Shown here: positions 16,301 to 24,879 of the stretch, one piece after another
Position numbering within the stretch: position 1 is the stretch's first letter
How the letters are laid out: each line of letters starts with the position of its first letter
Origin: Acidobacteria bacterium AH-259-G07
Lineage (GTDB): Bacteria; Acidobacteriota; UBA6911; RPQK01; JADFOI01
Assembly (NCBI GenBank): GCA_027717925.1
Contig: JALLON010000002.1
Location: forward strand, 1-43,713
Direction: 5' to 3'
DNA length: 43,713 nucleotides
The notes under the pieces: generated by a model
Database searches by the model: none
Told to the model about the DNA's origin: nothing
Seen by the model: only the letters and a program-made list of their open reading frames with translations
Program-made: the position numbers and the translations under genes

Positions 16301-17005
16301 GGATCATTCACGAGAGGTCGCCAAGCAAGAATCGTTCCAGTTCACGGCGAGGGACCAGACAACGTCGGTCGGTTCTCGATGATCATTGACAAAATGTTCA
16401 GGAGGTGGTGAGTTTGAGCCGTTTTAGGCTCGGGGTCTCGAAAGAAGACCAAAAGTTTCAGTCGAGGGTAGTCAAAAATTTGACAATTTACCTATTCGGA
16501 AGTCTATCATTTTACCGAAAACGCGGCAAGCAACCTAGCTCAAGTTATCCACAACCTCTCTGCTTCAACATTCCAGAACCTGTCATGCCGACTTAAACTA
16601 TTCGGACGACAAACTGAACTGGGACCAACAGTGGTATCGTGTCACTGGGGCTCCCCTTATTGCCGGATCGATGGAGGACAGGGATTTATTGGGCAATCCT
16701 TGTCCCTGACCTGCCCCCACGAGTGGTACCACCCTCTAAGTTAGAGCCGGAATTTTGGCCCTATGACCGATCGCTATCCTGCTGTTAGAAAAGGCCGTTA
16801 GAAAATGCTATTGGAAAAATGCTAATTGAAGGCGTATATTGGGAATAACCCATAGAATTCAGAGGGGTTATCTTGCGCAGTAGATGTCACATAGTCCGCG
16901 GGCAGTTTGTTTCGGTATTTCCAAATTCTTTTCACAAGGCAGCCCCGGGAGGATAGGATCAAGCCAACAGTGAGTTGTGACTTGTCAGTAGCGGGAGGGA
17001 GTGTA
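16301..17005. other. Intergenic region upstream of the vWA/tubulin operon
   Basis: No convincing gene. It holds a hairpin-capable pair GGACAGGGATT/AATCCTTGTCC (about 16678-16708, one mismatch) and three imperfect tandem 13-14-mers, GTTAGAAAAGGCC, GTTAGAAAATGCTA and TTGGAAAAATGCTA (16784-16824). The promoter of the operon must lie here, but no unambiguous -35/-10 pair stands out. Part of the stretch may be decayed mobile DNA. Confidence 0.5.
16784..16824 (+). promoter_or_regulatory. Three imperfect tandem 13-14-bp repeats (possible operator)
   Basis: The repeats GTTAGAAAAGGCC, GTTAGAAAATGCTA and TTGGAAAAATGCTA abut each other about 180 bases before the GTG of the vWA gene. The period is 13-14 bases. 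This is compatible with a regulator-binding array, but that is only inferred from position. Confidence 0.35.
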
Positions 17006-18454
17006 GTGGAGTGTCCTCAAAAGTCTTTCCTTCATAGAGTTTTCTTGTTTCTTGTCATACTTTTAGGTTCCTGTAATGGATTACCTGACCCACCTCCTTG
17101 GGAGACATGCCCGGGCCTGGTTCCCAGAGACAGTTTGGCTGGGGCCACCAGGCCCTTGACTGCCGACGAGCTTGTTGTCTACCTGGACACCAGTGGCAGT
17201 ATGGCGGGTTATGTTTCCCTTGATCCCCAAAGACAAACGACTTTTAGTCGCACACTGCAAGAGTTACGGAGTCTCTTCAGCATCTTGGACCCACCAGTGA
17301 GAATTCTGGTGCGGCGAGTGGAGAAAACGGTGGGTCGGCCAGAGAATGATCGAGAACTGAGCACGGCATCTGTTACGAAAGAGATGTTTAGAGGAGGGGA
17401 AACGGATCTTGCAGGAGCCATCGGTCTCTTCCCCGAGAGTCTCAGCCGTGAGTTACGAGGTCAAACAGGGGAGGATGATTCTCGACCGCCTCGATTCCAC
17501 ATCTTAGTCACAGATGGAGTCCAATCAACAAAGGAAGAAAGATCTGACTCGCCCTGCATTGCTGGGTCAGATCAAATTTGTATTCGGAAAAAAATCCTTG
17601 AGTTACTGAACAGTGGCTGGGGAGGGTGTATCATTGGGATAAGAAGTGAGTTTGAAGGTAAGATCTATTCGGAAGTTAAGCCAGGACTCATTATTGATTA
17701 CAGCGACGAATCGGACATAGACAGATTTCGCCCATTTTACCTTTACATATTTTCCCCTGACCGTGTGGCTCTCGACGATCTGGTAGAGACCCTGATTGAC
17801 AGACTGGGCCAGGTAATTCAACAGCAAGATCTAATTCGTGTACTGCCTCTGACGTCTGGTTATAGAGTTGGTTTTGCGGAGGCCGAGTTGATCATTCCAG
17901 AGGAGCAAGAAGAGTGGTTGGAGCTTAGCAGGTTGAGGGAGGAGAATCCGGCGCGGCTAACGTTGAGGGTCAGTGTCGATACTGAGGATTCTGGGCCGAA
18001 ACCTTTTGATGTTTCTCTTTCCATTCCTTGGTCCAATACGGCTAAGAAGATTGGAACTCTGGAAGATCTCGCGGCACTTGTATGGTGGGATTTGACTATT
18101 CTGAACTGTGAGGATGTGGAAATTTCAATTGAAGACGAAAAACGACGGTATCCAGAGATTACTCTGATTGGGTACGAAACCGACCCAGCCGGACGAGTAG
18201 TGCTTCATGCGTCTGCTCAATGGCCGAAAGATATAGGTGTTCTTTCTTGGCACGTTTATCGGATCGAAGGACGCCTGGATCTGAAAGAGCATACGCCTCT
18301 ATGGGTCCGGGAATGGTCTACCAACTTGGATATCAGTGAGGAGACCGGAAACAGGACCCTTAACTTGGAAAGTATGCTCTTGGGGCTTTGGCGAAACGAT
18401 TTGCTTCAGCGTCAGGTTTTAGCCGAAGTTTGCATTAGAGTAGGACCTTTATGA
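17006..18454 (+). CDS. von Willebrand factor A (vWA) lipoprotein
   Basis: The frame opens at a TTG at 16907, but a GTG at 17006 with GGGAGGGA five bases upstream gives a proper lipoprotein signal (basic FLHR, FLFLVILLGSC) and is preferred; 482 residues. The lipid-bearing Cys is residue 23. The vWA domain follows with MIDAS residues in VVYLDTSGSMAGY (Asp61), the Thr of GGETDLAGAI and HILVTDGVQS. A second region, beta-rich (about 310-480), has no known match. vWA domains bind partner proteins through a divalent metal. It is the first gene of a six-gene operon with the tubulin/actin-like fusion protein and is probably its exported membrane-bound partner. Confidence 0.85.
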   Translation: MECPQKSFLHRVFLFLVILLGSCNGLPDPPPWETCPGLVPRDSLAGATRPLTADELVVYLDTSGSMAGYVSLDPQRQTTFSRTLQELRSLFSILDPPVRILVRRVEKTVGRPENDRELSTASVTKEMFRGGETDLAGAIGLFPESLSRELRGQTGEDDSRPPRFHILVTDGVQSTKEERSDSPCIAGSDQICIRKKILELLNSGWGGCIIGIRSEFEGKIYSEVKPGLIIDYSDESDIDRFRPFYLYIFSPDRVALDDLVETLIDRLGQVIQQQDLIRVLPLTSGYRVGFAEAELIIPEEQEEWLELSRLREENPARLTLRVSVDTEDSGPKPFDVSLSIPWSNTAKKIGTLEDLAALVWWDLTILNCEDVEISIEDEKRRYPEITLIGYETDPAGRVVLHASAQWPKDIGVLSWHVYRIEGRLDLKEHTPLWVREWSTNLDISEETGNRTLNLESMLLGLWRNDLLQRQVLAEVCIRVGPL

Positions 18455-18476
18455 CTTTTGGAGGTAGCTGAAGAAG

Positions 18477-18872
18477 ATGCTCGCTGAAATTTTGGGTTCT
18501 CGTATCCTAAGATTCTTTGCCAGCAACCGCGACTACGATGATTGGCAAGACACTGCCGGTGAGTGGATTTTTGCAGCAATTGTGGTGTCGGTGCTGGGCG
18601 CAGGTCTTATACTGGGTTACAAGTGGCTTCAGAAAAGGTTAGCGAGTGTCATTAAGAAACAGACGTGGAGCAGGAATGAAACGCTGGTTTTGGTGTTTGT
18701 AGGCCTTTTTCCGGTCTTTATCCTTGTTCTAATCGTCTGGTACTCTTCACGAGATTTTGTAAATGTAATCGGTGTTGGGGGTTTAATAAAAGGAACTGTA
18801 TTGTCCTGGATTCTATATCTGTTTTTCACAACGCTTGGGCACCTGGGGCCCTGGCGAAGAGAACTTTTCTAG
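18477..18872 (+). CDS. Small integral membrane protein of the vWA/tubulin operon
   Basis: 131 residues, ATG with GGAGGT 11 bases upstream, 22 bases after the vWA gene. There are three hydrophobic helices: WIFAAIVVSVLGAGLILGY (about 29-48), LVLVFVGLFPVFILVLIVWY (about 70-90) and the LIKGTVLSWILYLFFTTLG segment (about 102-121). A short basic loop separates helices 1 and 2. It ends 11 bases before the giant gene. No family is recognised. It probably anchors or couples the cytosolic ATPase/GTPase to the membrane and to the vWA lipoprotein. Confidence 0.75.
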   Translation: MLAEILGSRILRFFASNRDYDDWQDTAGEWIFAAIVVSVLGAGLILGYKWLQKRLASVIKKQTWSRNETLVLVFVGLFPVFILVLIVWYSSRDFVNVIGVGGLIKGTVLSWILYLFFTTLGHLGPWRRELF

Positions 18873-18883
18873 GGAGGCTTGTT

Positions 18884-21800
18884 ATGAAGAACGTCTTTAT
18901 AGCTATCGGAGGCAGTGGCGCCAAAGTGGCTGAAACTTTTCTTCGCCTCTTGGCTATTGGTTTTCCAACGCGGAGAGAAAATACTGTTCTCACAAGTTCT
19001 GGTAACTCTCTTCAGGTATGGCGAGTTGACACAGACCTTAACTCAGGTGCAGCCGCGTCGCTTCAAAGTTGTATGAGGGACTACACTGAATTGCAAAGGC
19101 ACCTTGGGGACGATGCTGGCAGTCGGTGGGCAATGGAGGTCGATCCCAAAATCCGCCATCTCAATCCACTACAATTATCTCCCGCTGATGCCAACGATAA
19201 CATTATCAAGACGCTCAGAGGAATTCTAGATTCGAGGTATGGCGATAAGAAAAGCTCCGCACCATTGCTCGACCCATTTTACGAAAACAATGAGCTTGAC
19301 GTCGTTATAGATAGAGGATTCTACCAAAAGCCCTTTATCGGGGCAGCTATAACGGCAGTCTTTGCGGACTCGCTGACAGACGAAACCTCACCAGCTGGAA
19401 GGGTAGCGAGACTTACTTCTTTCTACGACAATGAGACGAACTTTTTCGTATGTGGCAGTTTGCATGGGGGCACAGGAGCATCTGGACTACCAGTTATGGG
19501 GCGCTTCCTGAGCACGCGACGAAAACCTGGACGGCGATGGCGTATTGGAGCGTGCCTTTTGGCTCCTTATTTTATCCCTCCACAACCACCCTTCAAGGCC
19601 TTGGAAGCAACTGCACAAATCACGGATGAAAAGATTGAAGAACTAGTCGACCAGCACGCTAGTGACCCTGCCTTCAAAGATCTGTTGCCTGAGCGAAAGC
19701 GAGAACTAGTCCGGCAGATTCTCCAAGGCTTTTACGCAGATCCGAATGAGATGGAAGCTCGTGCTCGACAAAGCCTCCTATATTACAAAGAGTACAGTAG
19801 TGAATATTTTGACGAAGTCTACCTCGTTGGTAAACCGGAACCAGACAAGCTAACAATTTGGAGTAATGGCGGACCAAGTCAGAACAACCCGCTCAATTCA
19901 GCCGAAGTAGTTGCGGCCCTTGCGGCTTTAAGGTTTTTTTCCAGATCGAGCAAGGAGAAGCCTGGTCGCTACCTACTTGGTGCATCAACGGGGGACCTAG
20001 ATTCTCAGAAGATGAATTTGTATCAGTTGCCCAGATATAGCATTGGTTCTGGCGAAGACATTGACCCGGAGAAGGTTTTTCTGGCGACTGCCGTCCTGCA
20101 TCATCTTTTGCTTCACCAGATCCGTTGGGAAGTACCGGCTAAGAGTTGGAGTGGCATCGAGGGACTACGAGATGTTTATAAAAACAATGAGACAAAGAAG
20201 GAGTCCGACTACAAGGATTACCAGGAAGCTCTACGTATCATCGCTAACTTTGCGAAGTCGTTGGTTTCACCTCATGAGACGATTGCGAGAGGGTGGAGCG
20301 GTGCTGATTCAAGCCAATTCCATGAGTTTTTCTCAGGTGACGAGGGTAGGATCAAGCAAATTACAAGCAAAGTAGCTAGGAAAAATCCGTGGAGTATTGG
20401 GGCCAAAGGGTCTCTCGTTTTGGGGCGGTCTGAGATCACGGTGTCCACAGTAGCATTCGGTAGATGGTCTCCTCCAGGGCCACAGTTTGATCGAGGTGAG
20501 TATCTTCGTTCTATTTGGTCTGAGCTCTATAGTAGGGCGTGCGATGTTAAAGGTGGCGAAACAAGCAAGGGGAGCGCCAAGGTGTTCCTTAATAGGGGTA
20601 TCGTGGGCGGTGGAGCAGGTGTTTCTGCAGACCGCATTTTTTTCACTCTGGCAAAAGACGATGTCGATGTGCCTGAATACGATCCAAAATTCTTTGAAAC
20701 CTTTCCAACGGCATGGGCCAGTGCTTATGCCTTTGTCAAAACGCTTGAGGCTAATAAGACGTCAGAGGATCGAACGGTGAAAATCGCAACCGAAGAATGG
20801 GCCTCTCTCCTTCTGCTCCATTATTACGGGATTGCCCATTTACAAGAGTACGGGAGAGAAGAGCTGCAGAGAAATTACGATAAGGATCTCTGGCCTGCCC
20901 TGAGTGGAACCTATCCTGCCAAAGGTACCGACCTTGACAGGGTAAGCGTGCTTGAAACTGACGATGCAACTGTCTTGGGAGGATACTATGAAGAAGTCGT
21001 ATTTTTCCCAATTCGCAATCGCTCTAAGTGGAGCCAAACAAAAGAGACAGTTCTTGGCAGGTATCTCGGGGAAGGTTGGCGGCGATTATCCTGGAAGCTT
21101 TGTTCCGAAGAACTTTTGAAAGAGGACGACAGGAAGAAAGAGTTCCATAAGCACCTGAGGCAGGTTATAGAAATTCTGCCGAGTTCGAAACTCAAACACC
21201 GATTAGAGAGGTTCTGTGACAGTAAGTTTGGCAAATGGCTAGGTGTTTTAGTAGGTTCTTTGACTAGATACCCGAGAGAATGGGAGATTCCTGCTGACCA
21301 GCCTAAATCGCCTAGCACGCTCTTAGATGCGTATCCGTTCAAGAAAGGGGACGAAAAGGTCGGATATACCTATTATCTGGTTTCGGGAATGCCACAGCCT
21401 CAGCCGTGGGCTACTAAGGTTATTGTCAAGGAAGGCTGCTCCCCGTATCAGTATAGAAGGACCGGTAAATCTGAAATTACAGTCTATCTTGCCGGTCAAA
21501 AGATAAAATGTTCTCTGAGAGATAATGATAAGATTGTTGAGCTTAAAGAACTTTTTTTGTCCGATGACCCCTATTGGTCCAAAATCGATCACCCATCGGA
21601 AACTCACTCCTTTAGGATAAAGCCCTTCCACATCGTAGACTTGCGAGCTCCTGAGCTGAAAAGTGACGAGATGGCTGTGTGCCTGGCGCCACTCAAGAGA
21701 GAATTCTTAGAACATTTCCCTGAGTTGTTTTCAAATCTGGACAGAGTAGGAGTTTTCGCGGATGGGGATGCTGTGGTTTGGTCAATGCCAATAGTTTTTG

Positions 21801-23953
21801 AAGAAGAGGAAAAAACTCTTCTCTGGCGTACTACACCTATCTTACATAAGGCGCTTTCTAAGACATCAGTGGCCATCTGGCCTCCAAAGGTTTCCGACGA
21901 GTGGAGACTCTATATAGCTTATGTAACTGGTGGCAAGAAGAAAGAATGGGGATCATGGCACCTGATTGACGAGAATGGGGTAAAAGGTACGAGCATTGAA
22001 CTAGAAGAGGATGAGCACGTTAGTGTTCTAAAGAATGTGAACTCGCCGAACAGACCCAGAGCCTTACTTTTTGAGGACCATAAGAGTACAGAAAGGGGTC
22101 TTTTGCTCCTCGCTGGTTCCGACAAGGACAAAGACATTCGTGCCCCAAGCCTAGATACAAAGGTCGTCTTGTCTGTCGATTTCGGAACGAGTAACACATG
22201 TTTTGCTTACAAGAAGACTGATTCTTCGGTCCTCACTTTTGGTGTCAGTCCGGCAATGGTTTGGGGACCCAGTTTCCCTGAAGGGCCTGGCTTTGTCCCT
22301 TTTGAATGGGGGGGCAGGAAGGGCTTTTTCCCAACAGTTTTGCTATCGAGGCGGAACGCACGGAAGCTGTTTGAGATCGACCCGAGCGAGATTAGAATCG
22401 AGCAGTTGACCAGAGTCGACATCCCAGGTCTCCATTTCGGATTGGAGAAAGCCCTATATCATGGAGAGTTAAACGCGCTGTGGGAAGGGCACACAGACTT
22501 AAAGTGGGGTTTAGACCTCCAGACTCCCTGGCGTTCTTTGTTTCTGGCATTATCGCTACTTTACGCCCATGCTGAAGTGTTTTTCGGTGATGACAAGGGC
22601 GGGAAAATCGATCAGTATGTTTTTACCTTTCCATTAGCAATGTCTACCAACAAAGAGCACTTTCACAACGAAGTACGAAGGCTAATTCGGAAGGTGCGAG
22701 AGTGGTGCTACGGTTCGAGCTCAACGGATTTGGATTACATCGACTACATTAGTGAAAGCATAGCTGTTGCACGTCACGCTCGTGTCGGTAAGAGCCGATC
22801 AAGCATTGATTTATTCATTGATGTAGGTGGAGGAACCGCAGACATTGCTGTGCGTCGCAAGCACGACTTCCTAGCTTTGGATAGCATCAGGGTGGCCGGA
22901 AACACCTTTTTCAAGTTCGCTCAAAAGAATTTCGCTGAGGATGAGGATATTGTAGGGGCCTCGCAGTTCAAAAGGCATCTGGCCAGAGTTTTGTTGCCTG
23001 GGAAGGCTGGTGAACTTGAGGCCAAGGATCTGCCAATGGATCTAAGCACTTTTTACTCCCTTGCGATAAATGCTTTGACAGATGAAGAGTTTAGACGATG
23101 GGAAGCAACAGTGCTAAAGGAAGGCATGGGAGAAAGAAAGAAAGACCCCTCTTATCAGCAATATCGGACGCGTTTGCTTTTCCGTCATCTTTTAGCTTAT
23201 TCGCTACTCCAAGCATGTGCTGCTACTATCCATCATCGATGTGAACTTAGAGATGGTATCAAAGTGATCCTCGCAGGGAACGGCTGGGGCCTAATGTTGT
23301 TTGGAGAACTTACCAGAAGAAGCGAAGAAATAAAAGAGGAATCCAATAGAATCCTTGGACTCTGGAAACCCAAAATGTTGGAGCTGATCGATGAAGCCGA
23401 GGGTGAGTATTTGGACCAACTTTTTGTGCGAGACGTAGAACTGCTGAATGAAAAGAACTTTGCACAAGCAAAGACGGCCGTGAGTCTTGGCGCTCTGAAT
23501 GCTGTGGAGGAGGGGCAGAAAAGTGAAACTTTGGTGAGGCCATACACGGGAATTACAATCAAAAACCTGAGGATCAATGACGACTTGGGCCCGACTACTC
23601 TGCGTTGGTGCGATAAGTGGGGATATGAGGTCCTTAAAGAGAGATTCGATTCGTTGGAGGATATTGAGAGCGTTGAGTTTGAGGTACCCCCGCAACTTCG
23701 CAAACCGCTAGATTCCATCATGACTATATTCACTTGCCTCGGAAACGCCAGGAGAATTGATCAAGATAACTCGCCTCCGGAGTTGTGGCACGATGTCAAT
23801 GCCGAGCTTGCTAGCTACATTACAGGTCTGAGTGGGCGAGAAATGGGCCCTTGCCCAGTTAATTATTTCCTTTCTGGGGTGTTATACGCCGAGGATGAGC
23901 AGCGGGATTTTCTAGATATACTCGCGGAGACTAACGGTCGCTATAGCGCGTAG
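18884..23953 (+). CDS. Giant tubulin/FtsZ-like GTPase fused to Hsp70/actin-like ATPase
   Basis: 1689 residues; ATG preceded by GGGAGG. N terminus: a Rossmann-type opening MKNVFIAIGGSGAKVAETFL and, at residues 191-201, GSLHGGTGASG. This matches the tubulin/FtsZ glycine-rich GTP-binding loop (GGGTGSG), followed by a strand and RWRIGACLLAPYF as in FtsZ. It most resembles the bacterial tubulin-like family PF13809. C terminus: SVDFGTSNTCFAY (Asp1099-Thr1105, phosphate-1), FIDVGGGTADIAV (1311-1323, phosphate-2) and VILAGNGWGL (1461-1470, adenosine motif), the three signatures of the actin/Hsp70/sugar-kinase ATPase fold. About 650 residues between them are unassigned. The order suggests one polypeptide with two nucleotide-dependent conformational engines. 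There is no signal peptide, so it is cytosolic. Confidence 0.85.
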   Translation: MKNVFIAIGGSGAKVAETFLRLLAIGFPTRRENTVLTSSGNSLQVWRVDTDLNSGAAASLQSCMRDYTELQRHLGDDAGSRWAMEVDPKIRHLNPLQLSPADANDNIIKTLRGILDSRYGDKKSSAPLLDPFYENNELDVVIDRGFYQKPFIGAAITAVFADSLTDETSPAGRVARLTSFYDNETNFFVCGSLHGGTGASGLPVMGRFLSTRRKPGRRWRIGACLLAPYFIPPQPPFKALEATAQITDEKIEELVDQHASDPAFKDLLPERKRELVRQILQGFYADPNEMEARARQSLLYYKEYSSEYFDEVYLVGKPEPDKLTIWSNGGPSQNNPLNSAEVVAALAALRFFSRSSKEKPGRYLLGASTGDLDSQKMNLYQLPRYSIGSGEDIDPEKVFLATAVLHHLLLHQIRWEVPAKSWSGIEGLRDVYKNNETKKESDYKDYQEALRIIANFAKSLVSPHETIARGWSGADSSQFHEFFSGDEGRIKQITSKVARKNPWSIGAKGSLVLGRSEITVSTVAFGRWSPPGPQFDRGEYLRSIWSELYSRACDVKGGETSKGSAKVFLNRGIVGGGAGVSADRIFFTLAKDDVDVPEYDPKFFETFPTAWASAYAFVKTLEANKTSEDRTVKIATEEWASLLLLHYYGIAHLQEYGREELQRNYDKDLWPALSGTYPAKGTDLDRVSVLETDDATVLGGYYEEVVFFPIRNRSKWSQTKETVLGRYLGEGWRRLSWKLCSEELLKEDDRKKEFHKHLRQVIEILPSSKLKHRLERFCDSKFGKWLGVLVGSLTRYPREWEIPADQPKSPSTLLDAYPFKKGDEKVGYTYYLVSGMPQPQPWATKVIVKEGCSPYQYRRTGKSEITVYLAGQKIKCSLRDNDKIVELKELFLSDDPYWSKIDHPSETHSFRIKPFHIVDLRAPELKSDEMAVCLAPLKREFLEHFPELFSNLDRVGVFADGDAVVWSMPIVFEEEEKTLLWRTTPILHKALSKTSVAIWPPKVSDEWRLYIAYVTGGKKKEWGSWHLIDENGVKGTSIELEEDEHVSVLKNVNSPNRPRALLFEDHKSTERGLLLLAGSDKDKDIRAPSLDTKVVLSVDFGTSNTCFAYKKTDSSVLTFGVSPAMVWGPSFPEGPGFVPFEWGGRKGFFPTVLLSRRNARKLFEIDPSEIRIEQLTRVDIPGLHFGLEKALYHGELNALWEGHTDLKWGLDLQTPWRSLFLALSLLYAHAEVFFGDDKGGKIDQYVFTFPLAMSTNKEHFHNEVRRLIRKVREWCYGSSSTDLDYIDYISESIAVARHARVGKSRSSIDLFIDVGGGTADIAVRRKHDFLALDSIRVAGNTFFKFAQKNFAEDEDIVGASQFKRHLARVLLPGKAGELEAKDLPMDLSTFYSLAINALTDEEFRRWEATVLKEGMGERKKDPSYQQYRTRLLFRHLLAYSLLQACAATIHHRCELRDGIKVILAGNGWGLMLFGELTRRSEEIKEESNRILGLWKPKMLELIDEAEGEYLDQLFVRDVELLNEKNFAQAKTAVSLGALNAVEEGQKSETLVRPYTGITIKNLRINDDLGPTTLRWCDKWGYEVLKERFDSLEDIESVEFEVPPQLRKPLDSIMTIFTCLGNARRIDQDNSPPELWHDVNAELASYITGLSGREMGPCPVNYFLSGVLYAEDEQRDFLDILAETNGRYSA

Positions 23954-24038
23954 CACTGAGAGTATTTTCGAGAATTCTGGACGATTTGTTGGTTGATTTA
24001 AAGCTCCAAGCAGTGGACAACAAGGGAGTTCTTACTCC

Positions 24039-24875
24039 ATGAGGGTACGGATGCGAAGACGCCGGATTTTAATGCTGAAGCAGGTATTCGTCGGAGTCCT
24101 AGCCTTTCTAGTTCTTGTCGTGGTCCTAGTTCTGCCAGCGATTTTGGTTAACGCGGGCGTAGTTGAGTGGATAGAACTAGTCGCTGTAGGGGTGTTAGTG
24201 TTGCTCACGCACCTGGTGCTACTGTGGAGAAAGAATGTAGACTTTTTGAGCGAAATGCTCGTCAGCTTGGAGAGAATCGCTGTCTCCATGGATGCGATTC
24301 TTGATGACAAACGGGAAGCTTGGGATTACACTCGCGGGGCTTTTGACGGGTCAGTTGCTAGACTCGAAAGGAATATTATCTCTGAATTAAAACCGTTGAA
24401 AACGGAAATTAGCAACATCCTCAATGAACTGGTCAAATCCAAAACCCTTCTCACGCATTTGGAGCGAGCGTCGGTTCCTGCTCATGAGGCTAAGATGCCA
24501 CAAGGCGAGGACCGGTCGAAAGCAATACTGGATGAAGATACTCGATCTCCTTTCGTGTTTCCGGTTTCAGCCGATGAGTTTATAAGCGCTACTGAAAGCA
24601 AGGCGATTGTAGCAAAGGATGATTTGAGCGGCATTCTAGTGAGGGATATGGAAGGCAAAGGGCAGTTCCTAATCATACCCAATGCTACTGGTGGAATTCT
24701 TATCCCGAGGTTGGCGCATTTCAACAGGAAGTCCGATTTCTATACTCACTATGAAAAATATTACTATTGCAGCAACCCTTCCGCGGGAGCCATTTCGATC
24801 GTTCGGCCTGCCACTGTCGGTCAAGTGACAGGGGGTTGGAAACTTACAGAAAAAGGACAGCTGGAGATTAGTTGA
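24039..24875 (+). CDS. Two-helix membrane protein with coiled coil and beta-rich C-terminal domain
   Basis: 278 residues, starting 85 bases after the giant gene. A very basic N terminus (MRVRMRRRR) precedes two membrane helices (about 14-37 and 42-63). Next is a helical coiled-coil segment (about 65-140) and a linker. The C-terminal domain of about 95 residues has GILVRDMEGKGQFLIIP, ILIPRLAHFN, a tyrosine-rich HYEKYYYCS turn and a closing GWKLTEKGQLEIS. That domain pattern (strand, 'lvPr' strand, 'Pa' turn, 'W.l..kG.l') looks like a small beta-barrel or SH3-like module. I do not know a named family. It is probably the membrane scaffold of the operon. Confidence 0.7.
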   Translation: MRVRMRRRRILMLKQVFVGVLAFLVLVVVLVLPAILVNAGVVEWIELVAVGVLVLLTHLVLLWRKNVDFLSEMLVSLERIAVSMDAILDDKREAWDYTRGAFDGSVARLERNIISELKPLKTEISNILNELVKSKTLLTHLERASVPAHEAKMPQGEDRSKAILDEDTRSPFVFPVSADEFISATESKAIVAKDDLSGILVRDMEGKGQFLIIPNATGGILIPRLAHFNRKSDFYTHYEKYYYCSNPSAGAISIVRPATVGQVTGGWKLTEKGQLEIS

Positions 24876-24879
24876 CTCT

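Noticed and set aside
23233..23733. 166-residue minus-strand frame opposite the giant gene
   Set aside because: It is serine-rich, has no motif, and its plus-strand counterpart carries the conserved ATPase adenosine motif.
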